Source: an uncultured Selenomonadaceae bacterium
GTDB taxonomy: Bacteria > Bacillota > Negativicutes > Selenomonadales > Selenomonadaceae
Direction of reading: 5' to 3'
Assembly (NCBI GenBank): GCA_905233325.1
Contig: CAJODU010000088.1
Coordinates: 6,623 to 13,668 of the forward strand
DNA length: 7,046 nt
In this document: piece by piece, positions 1 through 6,437 of the stretch
How the letters are laid out: every line of letters starts with the position of its first letter
Position numbering within the stretch: the stretch's first letter is position 1
Translations under genes and position numbers: made by a program
The notes under the pieces: model-generated
Databases searched by the model: none
What the model was told of the DNA's origin: nothing
What the model saw: the letters and a program-made list of their open reading frames with translations, nothing else

Positions 1-31
1 AAAAAAATGAATCAATTTACGAATCGATTCA
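1..31 (-). terminator. Intrinsic terminator of the tRNA-Ala gene
   Basis: Read on the minus strand, positions 31-22 pair with 17-8 as a 10-bp stem around a 4-nt loop (21-18), followed at once by seven T (7-1). One of the ten pairs is G·U in the minus-strand RNA and would be an A·C mismatch in plus-strand RNA, so the hairpin is built to work on the minus strand. The stem is AT-rich, which makes it weaker than a typical terminator. It lies 48 nt after the tRNA 3' end. The T-run reaches the window edge and may be longer. Confidence 0.7.
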
Positions 32-79
32 AAGATTTATTCAATTGTATACACAGAACATACAAATCATTTGCATTAT

Positions 80-155
80 TGGTGGAGACGAAGGGGATTG
101 AACCCTCGACCCCCAGATTGCGAACCTGGTGCTCTCCCAGCTGAGCTACGCCCCC
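80..155 (-). tRNA. tRNA-Ala (anticodon CGC)
   Basis: A complete 76-nt cloverleaf can be folded on the minus strand. It has a 7-bp acceptor stem (155-149 with 90-84), a D-arm, and an anticodon stem CCAGG/TCTGG around the loop TTCGCAA, giving anticodon CGC, which reads the Ala codon GCG. The T-arm is GAGGG-TTCAATC-CCCTT and the discriminator base is A. The third acceptor pair is G·U, the G3·U70 identity element that alanyl-tRNA synthetase recognises, so the alanine call rests on both anticodon and acceptor. The terminal CCA is encoded (82-80). The gene has its own promoter and terminator and appears to be a single-gene transcript. Confidence 0.97.
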
Positions 156-165
156 GACGCAAATT

Positions 166-193
166 ATTATACAACTTTTTTAAATAAAGTCAA
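166..193 (-). promoter_or_regulatory. Sigma-70-type promoter of tRNA-Ala
   Basis: On the minus strand there is a -35 box TTGACT (193-188) and a perfect -10 box TATAAT (171-166) separated by 16 bp. The expected transcription start is about position 159-160, only a few nucleotides before the mature tRNA 5' end at 155, as is usual for a short tRNA leader. Confidence 0.85.
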
Positions 194-238
194 TACCTTT
201 TGAAAAAAAGCAGGAAAATCAATTTCCAGAATAAGTGT

Positions 239-382
239 TCATAAACAGCAGTTTGCAAAATTTAAGCAGAATTTCTCATTGATTAAGTCAGCTCTTTCAA
301 CTCTTGCACAAATTTGTTCGATTTTATTAGAAACCGTGTTCAGTGCCTTCAAAAAGTCATTCCTGCCGACTGAAAATTTCAT
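239..382 (-). pseudogene. Short ORF with a DnaN-like N-terminus (possible dnaN 5' fragment)
   Basis: This 47-codon minus-strand ORF starts with ATG at 382-380, preceded by a good ribosome binding site GGAGG (396-392), and stops with TGA at 241-239. Its first residues, MKFSVGRNDFLKALNTVS, look like the conserved N-terminus of the DNA polymerase III beta clamp (MKF....FLKAL..VS..I). From about residue 22 on (IEQICARVERADLINE...) it no longer follows the clamp, which normally has about 370 residues. It could be the broken 5' end of a second or phage-borne dnaN carried in with the neighbouring integrase relic. It could also be a real small protein that happens to begin this way. The likeness is judged by eye; no convincing promoter was found upstream. 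Confidence 0.35.
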
Positions 383-412
383 CTAAATCAACCTCCGATA
401 TTTTTTTATTGA

Positions 413-1033
413 ACCTCGCGGCTTATCGCAACTGTCAAGCCTGTCACACCTGGCGGCTCCGTCAACCGTGAGTATCATCTATATCAGCAAAGTGCCGCTA
501 AGATATTATGACCTTTGTCAAAAACCCGAGGCATAAGCTCTGTTTTCTGTTGCTGTTCTACAGCGATATGAGGGTAGGAGAACTTCTTCCCTCAATGCAG
601 GAGATTTTGACTTTGTGAAGAATCAAATAAGCATAACAAAAAGTAAAATGCAAATCAACGGAGAAATAACCACGCCGAAAACTAAATACAGCGTGAGGGT
701 AGTTGATATGCCGCCTGCAGTAATGCTAGAAGTCAAGGATTATATCAACCGCCTTGACGAAGTGACAGATCCAGTTCGCTGTCGAGAGTTCTCAAAAGTT
801 ATGCGGCTAAGGCAGGATTAAAACTTATCCGCATACACGCCCTCCGCCACTCTCACGCAAGTCTGCTGATACATAAGGGTTTTCCGATAACCTTAATCAG
901 CAAGAGGCTGGGGCATAAGTCGCCGGACATAACCTTGAAGGTCTATTCACATATGTACAAGGAGAGCGGTGCGGAAGTGGCGCAATTCTTACAAAATAAC
1001 CTTGTTAGTCAAAGTGAGGTCAACGGCAACTAG
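413..1033 (+). pseudogene. Tyrosine recombinase (phage/ICE-type integrase) relic, frameshifted
   Basis: This is the decayed core of an integrase that would have cut and rejoined DNA to insert or excise a mobile element. The traces run through several frames. 413-505 may be a linker (…REYHLYQQSAAKIL). 502-603 holds FLLLFYSDMRVGELLP with the first catalytic Arg (571-573). 603 to about 765 has the beta-hairpin segment TTPKTKYSVRVVDMPP with the likely catalytic Lys. About 782-1033 reads SYAAKAGLKLIRIHALRHSHAS, with His (836-838) and Arg (845-847), then LGH (His 914-916) and the nucleophile Tyr in VYSHMY (944-946), ending at TAG 1031. All catalytic residues are legible, but at least three frame changes separate them, and no N-terminal SAM-like DNA-binding domain can be read upstream. 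The C-terminal piece resembles Tn916-family and phage integrases. It is a pseudogene unless the frame changes are sequencing errors. Confidence 0.85.
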
Positions 1034-1057
1034 AAAGGCAAAAACGCCTTGATTTTA
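1034..1057 (+). terminator. Possible terminator after the integrase relic
   Basis: A 5-bp stem AAGGC/GCCTT (1035-1039 with 1046-1050) with a 6-nt loop is followed by GATTTTAT. The T-run is short and interrupted, so termination would be weak. It sits directly after the integrase stop codon, where such a signal is expected. Confidence 0.35.
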
Positions 1058-1141
1058 TAAAATAATTTAGAAAAAATCTTTGTATTTTAGTAATAGATGA
1101 TAATCGTTTTTTGTCGAAAAATTAAATTGAAGGTGATAAAT

Positions 1142-2575
1142 TTGGAATTGAAGGGTAAAACCGCACACGAATTGCACGGAATGTTGACAGATAAGAAAAT
1201 CTCTGCTGTCGAGTTGACGGAAGAAATTTTTAAAAAGATTGACGAGACAGAAAAAAATATCGGTGCATATGTCACGTTGACGAAAGATAAAGCCTTAAAT
1301 TCTGCTAAAATCGTTGACGGCAAGATTGCCAACGGTGAAGAGATAGGGATTTTAACCGGTATACCTTGCGCAATCAAAGATAATATTTGCACTAAGGGTA
1401 TCAAGACAACCTGCGCGTCAAAGATCCTTGAGAATTTTGTGCCGCCTTACAACGCGACTGTTATGACTAAACTCAACGCCGTCAATCCCGTTGTACTCGG
1501 CAAGGCAAATATGGACGAATTTGCAATGGGCGGCTCAACGGAAAATTCAGGTTTTCACGTCACTCACAACCCTCACGATCTTGAACGTGTACCCGGTGGC
1601 TCCAGTGGCGGCTCTGCAGCGGCTGTTGCGGCCGATGAGGCAATTTATGCTCTCGGCTCTGATACCGGCGGCTCCATTCGTCAACCTGCCTCATTCTGCG
1701 GCGTCGTCGGTCTCAAGCCAACCTATGGCAGGGTATCGCGCTATGGTCTCGTCGCTTATGCCTCAAGCCTTGATCAGATTGGCCCCATCACCAAGGACGT
1801 CACTGACTGCGCTCACGTCCTCAACATTATAGCCGGCTATGATGAAATGGATTCCACCTCCTCAACGGCTGCCGTTCCTGATTTTACGAAGTCCCTTGTT
1901 GCTGATGTCAAGGGTCTGAAAATAGGTCTGCCTAAAGAATATTTTGTCAAGGGTATGGATTCTGAAGTTGAAAAAGCTATCAGAGAGGCGGCTAAGACTT
2001 ACGAAAAACTCGGTGCGACTTTGACTGAAATATCTCTTCCTCATACTGATGTAGCAATCTCTACTTACTACTTGATTGCTCCTGCTGAGGCGGCAACCAA
2101 TCTTGAACGCTATGACGGCGTGAGTTACGGCGAGCGTGTTGAGGGCGTTGATGTCGTCGATATGATGAAGAATACCCGCAGCAAGCTCTTCGGTGAGGAA
2201 GTCAAGCGCAGGATTATGATCGGCAACTATGCTCTGAGTGCCGGTTACTATGATGCTTATTACCTCAAGGCTCTCAAAGTTCGTACACTCATTCAGCGTG
2301 ACTTCACTGAGGCCTTCAAAGATGTTGATGTGATTCTCGCTCCGACTGCTCCGACGGCGGCTTTTAAAATCGGAGAGCTGATCTCTGATCCTCTGCAGAT
2401 GTACTTGCAGGATATTTGCACTGTCCCACTCAACCTTGCAGGTCTGCCGGGTATCAGCGTAACTTGTGGCATGACGAGTAATAAACTCCCAATAGGATTC
2501 CAACTTATCGGCAGGGCACTTGATGAGGCAACAATCATCAAAGCGGCTTATACTTATGAGCAGGCGACAAAATGA
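1142..2575 (+). CDS. gatA: Glutamyl-tRNA(Gln)/aspartyl-tRNA(Asn) amidotransferase subunit A
   Basis: GatA is the glutaminase/amidase subunit of the cytoplasmic GatCAB complex. It frees ammonia from glutamine for conversion of Glu-tRNA(Gln) to Gln-tRNA(Gln), and often Asp-tRNA(Asn) to Asn-tRNA(Asn). The 477-residue protein is of usual length and carries the amidase signature (GGSSGGSA … GSDTGGSIRQPA). With the start chosen here, the Ser-cisSer-Lys triad falls at Lys79, Ser154 and Ser178, the same numbers as in the well-studied staphylococcal enzyme. An upstream in-frame ATG at 1097 would add 15 residues unlike GatA. The TTG at 1142 is preceded by GAAGGTG (1129-1135) at a 6-nt spacing and begins the canonical MELKGKTAHEL. 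Its stop overlaps the ribD start (ATGA). Neither gatC (upstream) nor gatB (downstream) is adjacent. No clear promoter stands out in 1058-1141; a GATAAT at about 1099 has only a poor -35. Confidence 0.96.
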   Translation: MELKGKTAHELHGMLTDKKISAVELTEEIFKKIDETEKNIGAYVTLTKDKALNSAKIVDGKIANGEEIGILTGIPCAIKDNICTKGIKTTCASKILENFVPPYNATVMTKLNAVNPVVLGKANMDEFAMGGSTENSGFHVTHNPHDLERVPGGSSGGSAAAVAADEAIYALGSDTGGSIRQPASFCGVVGLKPTYGRVSRYGLVAYASSLDQIGPITKDVTDCAHVLNIIAGYDEMDSTSSTAAVPDFTKSLVADVKGLKIGLPKEYFVKGMDSEVEKAIREAAKTYEKLGATLTEISLPHTDVAISTYYLIAPAEAATNLERYDGVSYGERVEGVDVVDMMKNTRSKLFGEEVKRRIMIGNYALSAGYYDAYYLKALKVRTLIQRDFTEAFKDVDVILAPTAPTAAFKIGELISDPLQMYLQDICTVPLNLAGLPGISVTCGMTSNKLPIGFQLIGRALDEATIIKAAYTYEQATK

Positions 2576-3663
2576 CAGATACAGATTATATGCAAGAGGC
2601 ACTGAGGATTGCTGCAAATGCTAAAGGACGCACTTCGCCCAATCCTCTTGTCGGTGCTGTTATCGTTAAAGACGATCGAATCATCGCGGAGGGGTGGCAT
2701 CGTCAAGCAGGAACTCCTCACGCTGAGATTCACGCTCTCAATATGGCAGGTGAGCTCGCCAAGGGTGCAACTCTCTATGTAACGCTGGAACCCTGCTCAC
2801 ACTTCGGCAGGACGCCGCCTTGTGCAAATGCAATCGTTGAGGCAGGTATTAAAAAAGTTGTTGTCGCAATGAGTGATCCCAATCCCAAGGTAGCCGGTCG
2901 CGGTTTCCAAATTCTCAAAGACGCAGGTATTGAAGTTGAAGTCGGTCTCTGCGAAGCTGAGGCTCGTACACTCAATGAGGTTTTCATCAAGTGGGTAACT
3001 ACAGGTAAGCCGTTCGTTACACTCAAGACTGCCATGTCGCTTGACGGTAAGATTGCAACTGCAACAGGTCAGTCTAAGTGGATAACCTCAGAGGTTTCAC
3101 GTCAAAGAGTTCACGAATTGAGAGACATTAATGACGCCATTATGGTCGGCATAGAGACAGTCTTGAAAGATAATCCTATGCTTACAACCAGAATCGACAA
3201 CGGAAAAAATCCGATCAGAATCGTAGTTGACAGCAAGGCAAGAACGCCTTTAGCCTCCAATGTCGTGACGAATCATCAGACAAAAACAATCATCGCCGTC
3301 ACTGATAATGCACCGAAAGAGAGAGTCAATGCTTTAAAAAAATCGGGCATTGAAATTATCTTTGCCGGTGACGGTGAGCGAGTTGATTTAAACATCTTGA
3401 TGAATGAACTTGCTAAACGTGAAATTACTTCTGTTTTACTTGAAGGCGGCGGTACTTTAAATTTTGGAATGATTGAAGCAAATCTCATTGACAAAGTTTA
3501 CGCCTTCATTGCACCTAAAATAATCGGTGGTCGCTCTGCCCTCACTCCGGTTGAAGGAAATGGCTTCGATAGTCTGAAAAATGCCGTCATGCTCAAAGAT
3601 GTGACGACTGAACTCATAGACAATGATATTTTAATTATCGGATATGTTGATAAGGAAAGGTAG
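2572..3663 (+). CDS. ribD: Bifunctional riboflavin biosynthesis deaminase/reductase RibD
   Basis: RibD carries out two successive steps of riboflavin synthesis: deamination of 2,5-diamino-6-ribosylamino-pyrimidinone 5'-phosphate, then NADPH-dependent reduction of the ribosyl side chain. The 363 residues have the usual two-domain layout. The N-terminal cytidine-deaminase-like domain (about 1-145) has the zinc ligands His50 (in HAE), Cys75 (PCSH) and Cys84 (PPC) with Glu52 as proton shuttle. The C-terminal reductase domain (about 146-363) opens with KPFVTLKTAMSLDGKIA and contains LLEGGGTLNFGMI near its end. The start ATG overlaps the gatA stop by 4 nt, suggesting translational coupling; its own ribosome binding site is weak. 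The usual partners ribE, ribBA and ribH are not next to it, and no FMN riboswitch was recognised upstream, so it appears to be a stand-alone rib gene. Confidence 0.96.
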   Translation: MTDTDYMQEALRIAANAKGRTSPNPLVGAVIVKDDRIIAEGWHRQAGTPHAEIHALNMAGELAKGATLYVTLEPCSHFGRTPPCANAIVEAGIKKVVVAMSDPNPKVAGRGFQILKDAGIEVEVGLCEAEARTLNEVFIKWVTTGKPFVTLKTAMSLDGKIATATGQSKWITSEVSRQRVHELRDINDAIMVGIETVLKDNPMLTTRIDNGKNPIRIVVDSKARTPLASNVVTNHQTKTIIAVTDNAPKERVNALKKSGIEIIFAGDGERVDLNILMNELAKREITSVLLEGGGTLNFGMIEANLIDKVYAFIAPKIIGGRSALTPVEGNGFDSLKNAVMLKDVTTELIDNDILIIGYVDKER

Positions 3664-4577
3664 TGAACATCATAGAATTTAAAGATATAGAGAAAGAAGA
3701 TAAACCGATTTTTGACAAGGCTTTTAAATCTCAATATTATGAGAATGCTGAATACACTTTTACGAATTTGTATATGTGGCGAGTATTGTTTAATATTCAA
3801 TTCGCATTTGAAGATGATGTGTTATATATCAGCTCATCAAATAAAAGTACTTTAGGTGCTTGGCAGCCAATCGGTACTCCTGAAAAAATGCAGGAATCTA
3901 TAACCAAACTTTTGGAGTGGGGAGAAGCTCACAAGGGCAACAAGGAATTTAAATTTGTAACTCTTGAAAAGAAATTTGTAGAAGAGCTTGAAAAATATCC
4001 TCATGCAAAATTTAACATTGAGGCAGACAGGGACAGTTTCAACTACGTTTATCTGGCTGATGATTTGATAAATTTATCCGGTAGAAAATTTCACAGTAAA
4101 AAAAATCATTTGAATGCTTTTCGCAAGGATTATCCCAATGCTGAGTATCTGCCGATAACGGAGGATATAATTCCTCAATGTCATGAAGAACTCAATCGTT
4201 GGTATGAAATTCATCGAAAAGAATTTCCTAATGATCCGCTTCTTTGTTATGAGCAGGCGGCCATTCATGAAATTTTTGATAACTTTACTGATTTTAAAGT
4301 AAAAGGCGGCGCAATCAAATTAAATGATAAAATTATAGCCTTCACATTTGGCGAGCAACTAAATGATGATACCGCAGTCATTCACGTTGAGAAAGCTGAT
4401 CCTGACATTCGCGGTGCCTATCCGGCAATTAATCAAGGTTTCGTTGCGCATGAATGGTCAAACATGAAATACATCAATCGTGAAGAAGATATGGGGCTTG
4501 AGGGACTTCGCAAGGCTAAAGAGTCATACAAGCCGATTAAAATGATTGAAAAATTTAATGCTACCATAGTTCATTAA
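3663..4577 (+). CDS. DUF2156 family protein (LPG-synthase C-terminal-like, GNAT fold)
   Basis: This 304-residue cytoplasmic protein has no signal peptide or membrane segment. It matches the Firmicutes DUF2156 proteins, related to the catalytic C-terminal domain of phosphatidylglycerol lysyltransferase (MprF) and built from GNAT-like acyltransferase folds. Recognisable family blocks are YTFTNLYMWR (about 31-40), LINLSGRKFHSKKNHLNAF (135-153), IIAFTFGEQLNDDTAVIHVEKA (in 224-245) and MKYINREEDMGLEGLRKAK (268-286). The MprF membrane part is absent, so it probably is not a lipid flippase; the substrate is unknown. It may be an aminoacyl- or acyl-transferase, but that is inference from the fold. 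GTG at 3663 is the start, with AAGGA (3652-3656) six nucleotides upstream and a 1-nt overlap with the ribD stop, so it is very likely co-transcribed with gatA and ribD. No terminator is visible after it. Confidence 0.85.
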   Translation: MNIIEFKDIEKEDKPIFDKAFKSQYYENAEYTFTNLYMWRVLFNIQFAFEDDVLYISSSNKSTLGAWQPIGTPEKMQESITKLLEWGEAHKGNKEFKFVTLEKKFVEELEKYPHAKFNIEADRDSFNYVYLADDLINLSGRKFHSKKNHLNAFRKDYPNAEYLPITEDIIPQCHEELNRWYEIHRKEFPNDPLLCYEQAAIHEIFDNFTDFKVKGGAIKLNDKIIAFTFGEQLNDDTAVIHVEKADPDIRGAYPAINQGFVAHEWSNMKYINREEDMGLEGLRKAKESYKPIKMIEKFNATIVH

Positions 4578-4615
4578 AAATTTTATCATTTTACTAAAAT
4601 TGTTTGACTTAAATC

Positions 4616-4644
4616 TTGACACGATAGTGTTGGTGTTGTAAAAT
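4616..4644 (+). promoter_or_regulatory. Sigma-70-type promoter before the DUF177–rpmF genes
   Basis: A perfect -35 TTGACA (4616-4621) is followed after exactly 17 bp by TAAAAT (4639-4644), one base off the -10 consensus. It is oriented toward DUF177–rpmF–plsX. The -10 box overlaps the DUF177 ATG (4643-4645), so transcription from it would begin near 4651, inside the annotated gene. Either the message is made from another start, or translation begins further in, or the match is accidental. Confidence 0.5.
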
Positions 4645-5107
4645 GTTCAAAGTGCAAATTTTAAAGAATGGTTCCGCACCATTCCATTTTAGAGTTAGTG
4701 CTGATAAGTTAGACTTGAACGAGGAAACCAATGGAAGTAATTTTGAAGGTGACGTTGAAGTAAACGGAGAACTTACTGACGGCGGCAAATTGTTCAATGT
4801 CAAAGGTACTATAAAATATCGAAAGTCTTTTATTTGCGATCGTTGCCTTGAGCCTTCTTCTGAAGAATGTTTAACAGAGTTTGATGAAGAACTGGATAAG
4901 AGTAACGCAGAAGGCGATATGATCGATCTCACTGATGTGATTCGTGATACATTGATTGCTTCCCAACCGATACAAAATCTCTGCAAAGAGGATTGCAAGG
5001 GGCTTTGTCCGATATGTGGGAAAAATCTCAATGAAGGCGAATGTAGCTGTGATCGTTTCGTCGCAGATCCAAGGCTTGAGGCACTGAAAAATTTATTAGT
5101 TGATTGA
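4643..5107 (+). CDS. DUF177 family protein (YceD-like), upstream partner of L32
   Basis: This 154-residue protein belongs to the DUF177/YceD family, almost always encoded directly before rpmF; in E. coli and plants members are linked to 23S rRNA accumulation. The N-terminal half (about 1-60) is a beta-rich domain starting MFKVQILKNGSAPFHF. The family's cysteines follow: FICDRCLE (Cys65, Cys68) with Cys76, and a C-terminal cluster LCKEDCKGLCPICGKNL (Cys114, 118, 122, 125) with Cys134 and Cys136, suggesting zinc binding. The ATG at 4643 gives the expected family N-terminus but has no visible ribosome binding site and overlaps a -10 box; an in-frame GTG lies at 4652. The stop is 18 nt before rpmF. 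Its exact role in this organism is unknown. Confidence 0.88.
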   Translation: MFKVQILKNGSAPFHFRVSADKLDLNEETNGSNFEGDVEVNGELTDGGKLFNVKGTIKYRKSFICDRCLEPSSEECLTEFDEELDKSNAEGDMIDLTDVIRDTLIASQPIQNLCKEDCKGLCPICGKNLNEGECSCDRFVADPRLEALKNLLVD

Positions 5108-5125
5108 AGATAGGAGTGGATTGAT

Positions 5126-5302
5126 ATGGCAGCACCAAAACGTAAATTATCCAAGTCACGTCGCGATCGTCGCCGTGCAAATTGGAAATTGGAAGTGCCG
5201 AATTATGTAAAATGCCCAAGATGCCATGAACCTAAATTACCTCATCATGTGTGCCTTGAATGTGGCTATTACAACGGCAGAGAAGAAATTGAAACTGCTT
5301 GA
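5126..5302 (+). CDS. rpmF: 50S ribosomal protein L32
   Basis: This 58-residue protein is a small component of the large ribosomal subunit. It begins MAAPKRKLSKSRRDRRRANW, the basic N-terminal tail typical of bacterial L32, and carries a zinc ribbon of two CxxC pairs: Cys30/Cys33 (CPRC) and Cys43/Cys46 (CLEC). The protein is therefore the zinc-binding (C+) form rather than the cysteine-free paralogue made under zinc shortage. The start ATG follows AGGAG (5112-5116) with a 9-nt spacing. It stands in the conserved DUF177–rpmF–plsX order, which couples ribosome and membrane-lipid production, and is followed by a terminator-like hairpin. Confidence 0.97.
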   Translation: MAAPKRKLSKSRRDRRRANWKLEVPNYVKCPRCHEPKLPHHVCLECGYYNGREEIETA

Positions 5303-5315
5303 TGATAATGAATTT

Positions 5316-5342
5316 GGGCGGGTGGTTTTGCCTGCTCTTTTT
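5316..5342 (+). terminator. Terminator-like hairpin between rpmF and plsX
   Basis: Positions 5316-5323 (GGGCGGGT) pair with 5330-5337 (GCCTGCTC) as an 8-bp stem, three of the pairs being G·U. The loop is six nucleotides (5324-5329), and five T follow (5338-5342). It lies 13 nt after the rpmF stop and just before the plsX ribosome binding site, so it could end part of the transcripts after rpmF and lower plsX expression. No separate plsX promoter is visible, so it must be partly read through if plsX depends on the upstream promoter. Confidence 0.6.
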
Positions 5343-5360
5343 ATGTAGGGAGCGTTGAAG

Positions 5361-6389
5361 TTGAAGATTGCAGTCGACGCAATGGGTGGAGACTATGCAC
5401 CGGAACAGATCGTCAAAGGAACACTTCAGGCAGTAAAAAAATATCCTTGTGAGATAGTTCTGGTCGGAGACGAAAATAAAATCAAAGAAATCCTCGAAAC
5501 TGAAAAAGATTGGCAACGACTTCCTATTACGATTCGCCATACAACGGAAGTAGTTGAAATGGGCGAACACCCCGCCGACGCAGTGAGAAATAAAAAAGAT
5601 TCCTCGATTGTTGTGGCGACGGAACTTGTCAAGGCTGAGATGTGTGATGCCGTGTTATCAGCAGGTAGTACAGGTGCAGCCGTCGCAGCGGCACAATTAA
5701 TCTTGCGCAGAATCCACGGTATAGGCAGACCGGCTATTGCCACTCCTATACCAACGCCGAAGGGCGTGACTTTGCTCCTTGATTCCGGTGCAAATGTCGA
5801 CAGCAAGCCTGAGCATCTTGTACAAATTGGAATGATGGGATCAATCTATGCCGAACACGTATTTGGTAAAACCAACCCTAAAGTCGGACTGTTAAATATC
5901 GGCGAGGAAGAGACAAAGGGCAATGAGCAAGTCAAAACCGCTTATCAGCTCTTTAAGGAACTGAAAAAGATAAATTTTACAGGTAATGCTGAGGGTCGTG
6001 ACATACCTAATGGTCATTTTGATGTTGTCGTCTGTGACGGCTTTGTCGGCAATGTTGTTCTAAAATTCGGTGAAGGTCTTGCCAGAATGATCCTCAAATT
6101 GATCAAAGAGGCCGTCGATGAGGGCGGTGTTTCGGCTAAAGTTGGAGCATTGCTCTTGACACCAACCCTCAAGAAACTTGGCAAGCGGCTTGATGTCTCT
6201 GAATATGGCGGTGCGCCTTTGCTGGGCGTCAATGGTTGCTGTGTGATAAGTCACGGCTCATCTGACGCAAAGACAATCTGCAGCGCGATAGGTGCAGCGA
6301 ATGATTATGTTGAAAGTAATGTTTTGGGACATATCAAGACTGCTCTGGAATTAATGCAAAATGAAGAAGTTAAAAATCAAATGGAATAG
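5361..6389 (+). CDS. plsX: Phosphate acyltransferase PlsX
   Basis: PlsX converts acyl-ACP and phosphate to acyl-phosphate, the acyl donor for PlsY in the first step of phosphatidic acid synthesis; it is a peripheral membrane enzyme. The 342 residues are of usual length and show the family signatures: N-terminal MKIAVDAMGGDYAPEQIVKG, then DAVLSAGSTGAA, LLNIGEEETKGNE, FDVVVCDGFVGNVVLK and, near the end, YGGAPLLGVNG and SHGSSDAK. A TTG at 5355 would also open the frame, but it lies only 2 nt after the GGGAG ribosome binding site. The TTG at 5361 has an 8-nt spacing and gives the canonical MKIAVDAMGG start, so it is preferred (the region is a TTGAAG tandem repeat). fapR, often before plsX in Firmicutes, is absent, and fabK follows after a 48-nt gap. 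Confidence 0.97.
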   Translation: MKIAVDAMGGDYAPEQIVKGTLQAVKKYPCEIVLVGDENKIKEILETEKDWQRLPITIRHTTEVVEMGEHPADAVRNKKDSSIVVATELVKAEMCDAVLSAGSTGAAVAAAQLILRRIHGIGRPAIATPIPTPKGVTLLLDSGANVDSKPEHLVQIGMMGSIYAEHVFGKTNPKVGLLNIGEEETKGNEQVKTAYQLFKELKKINFTGNAEGRDIPNGHFDVVVCDGFVGNVVLKFGEGLARMILKLIKEAVDEGGVSAKVGALLLTPTLKKLGKRLDVSEYGGAPLLGVNGCCVISHGSSDAKTICSAIGAANDYVESNVLGHIKTALELMQNEEVKNQME

Positions 6390-6437
6390 ATAAATATTGA
6401 TTATTAGTGATGACACGGTGAAGGAGGACAAAATTTA

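Noticed and set aside
410..510. Possible regulatory repeats (two CTGTCA copies 10 nt apart, and GGC-rich inverted segments)
   Set aside because: The repeats are short and imperfect, and the stretch reads plausibly as part of the integrase linker; nothing marks it as an attachment site or operator.
615..821. A separate 68-codon gene starting at GTG 615
   Set aside because: It has no ribosome binding site and its product fits the middle of the integrase catalytic domain, so it is one frame of the broken integrase.
1034..1141. T-box or FMN riboswitch leader before gatA-ribD
   Set aside because: The stretch of about 108 nt is AT-rich and too short for these elements, and none of their conserved blocks is visible.
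1491..1832. Plus-strand ORF of 113 codons inside gatA in another frame
   Set aside because: It overlaps the amidase signature region of gatA completely and encodes a low-complexity product without family likeness.
1862..2617. Long minus-strand ORF (251 codons) opposite gatA and the start of ribD
   Set aside because: It lies wholly antisense to clearly identified genes, its product resembles nothing recognisable, and it has no plausible ribosome binding context; it reflects codon bias of gatA.
4609..5154. Minus-strand ORF of 181 codons opposite the DUF177 gene
   Set aside because: It is antisense to a well-supported zinc-binding protein gene and its serine-rich product is typical of a shadow frame.
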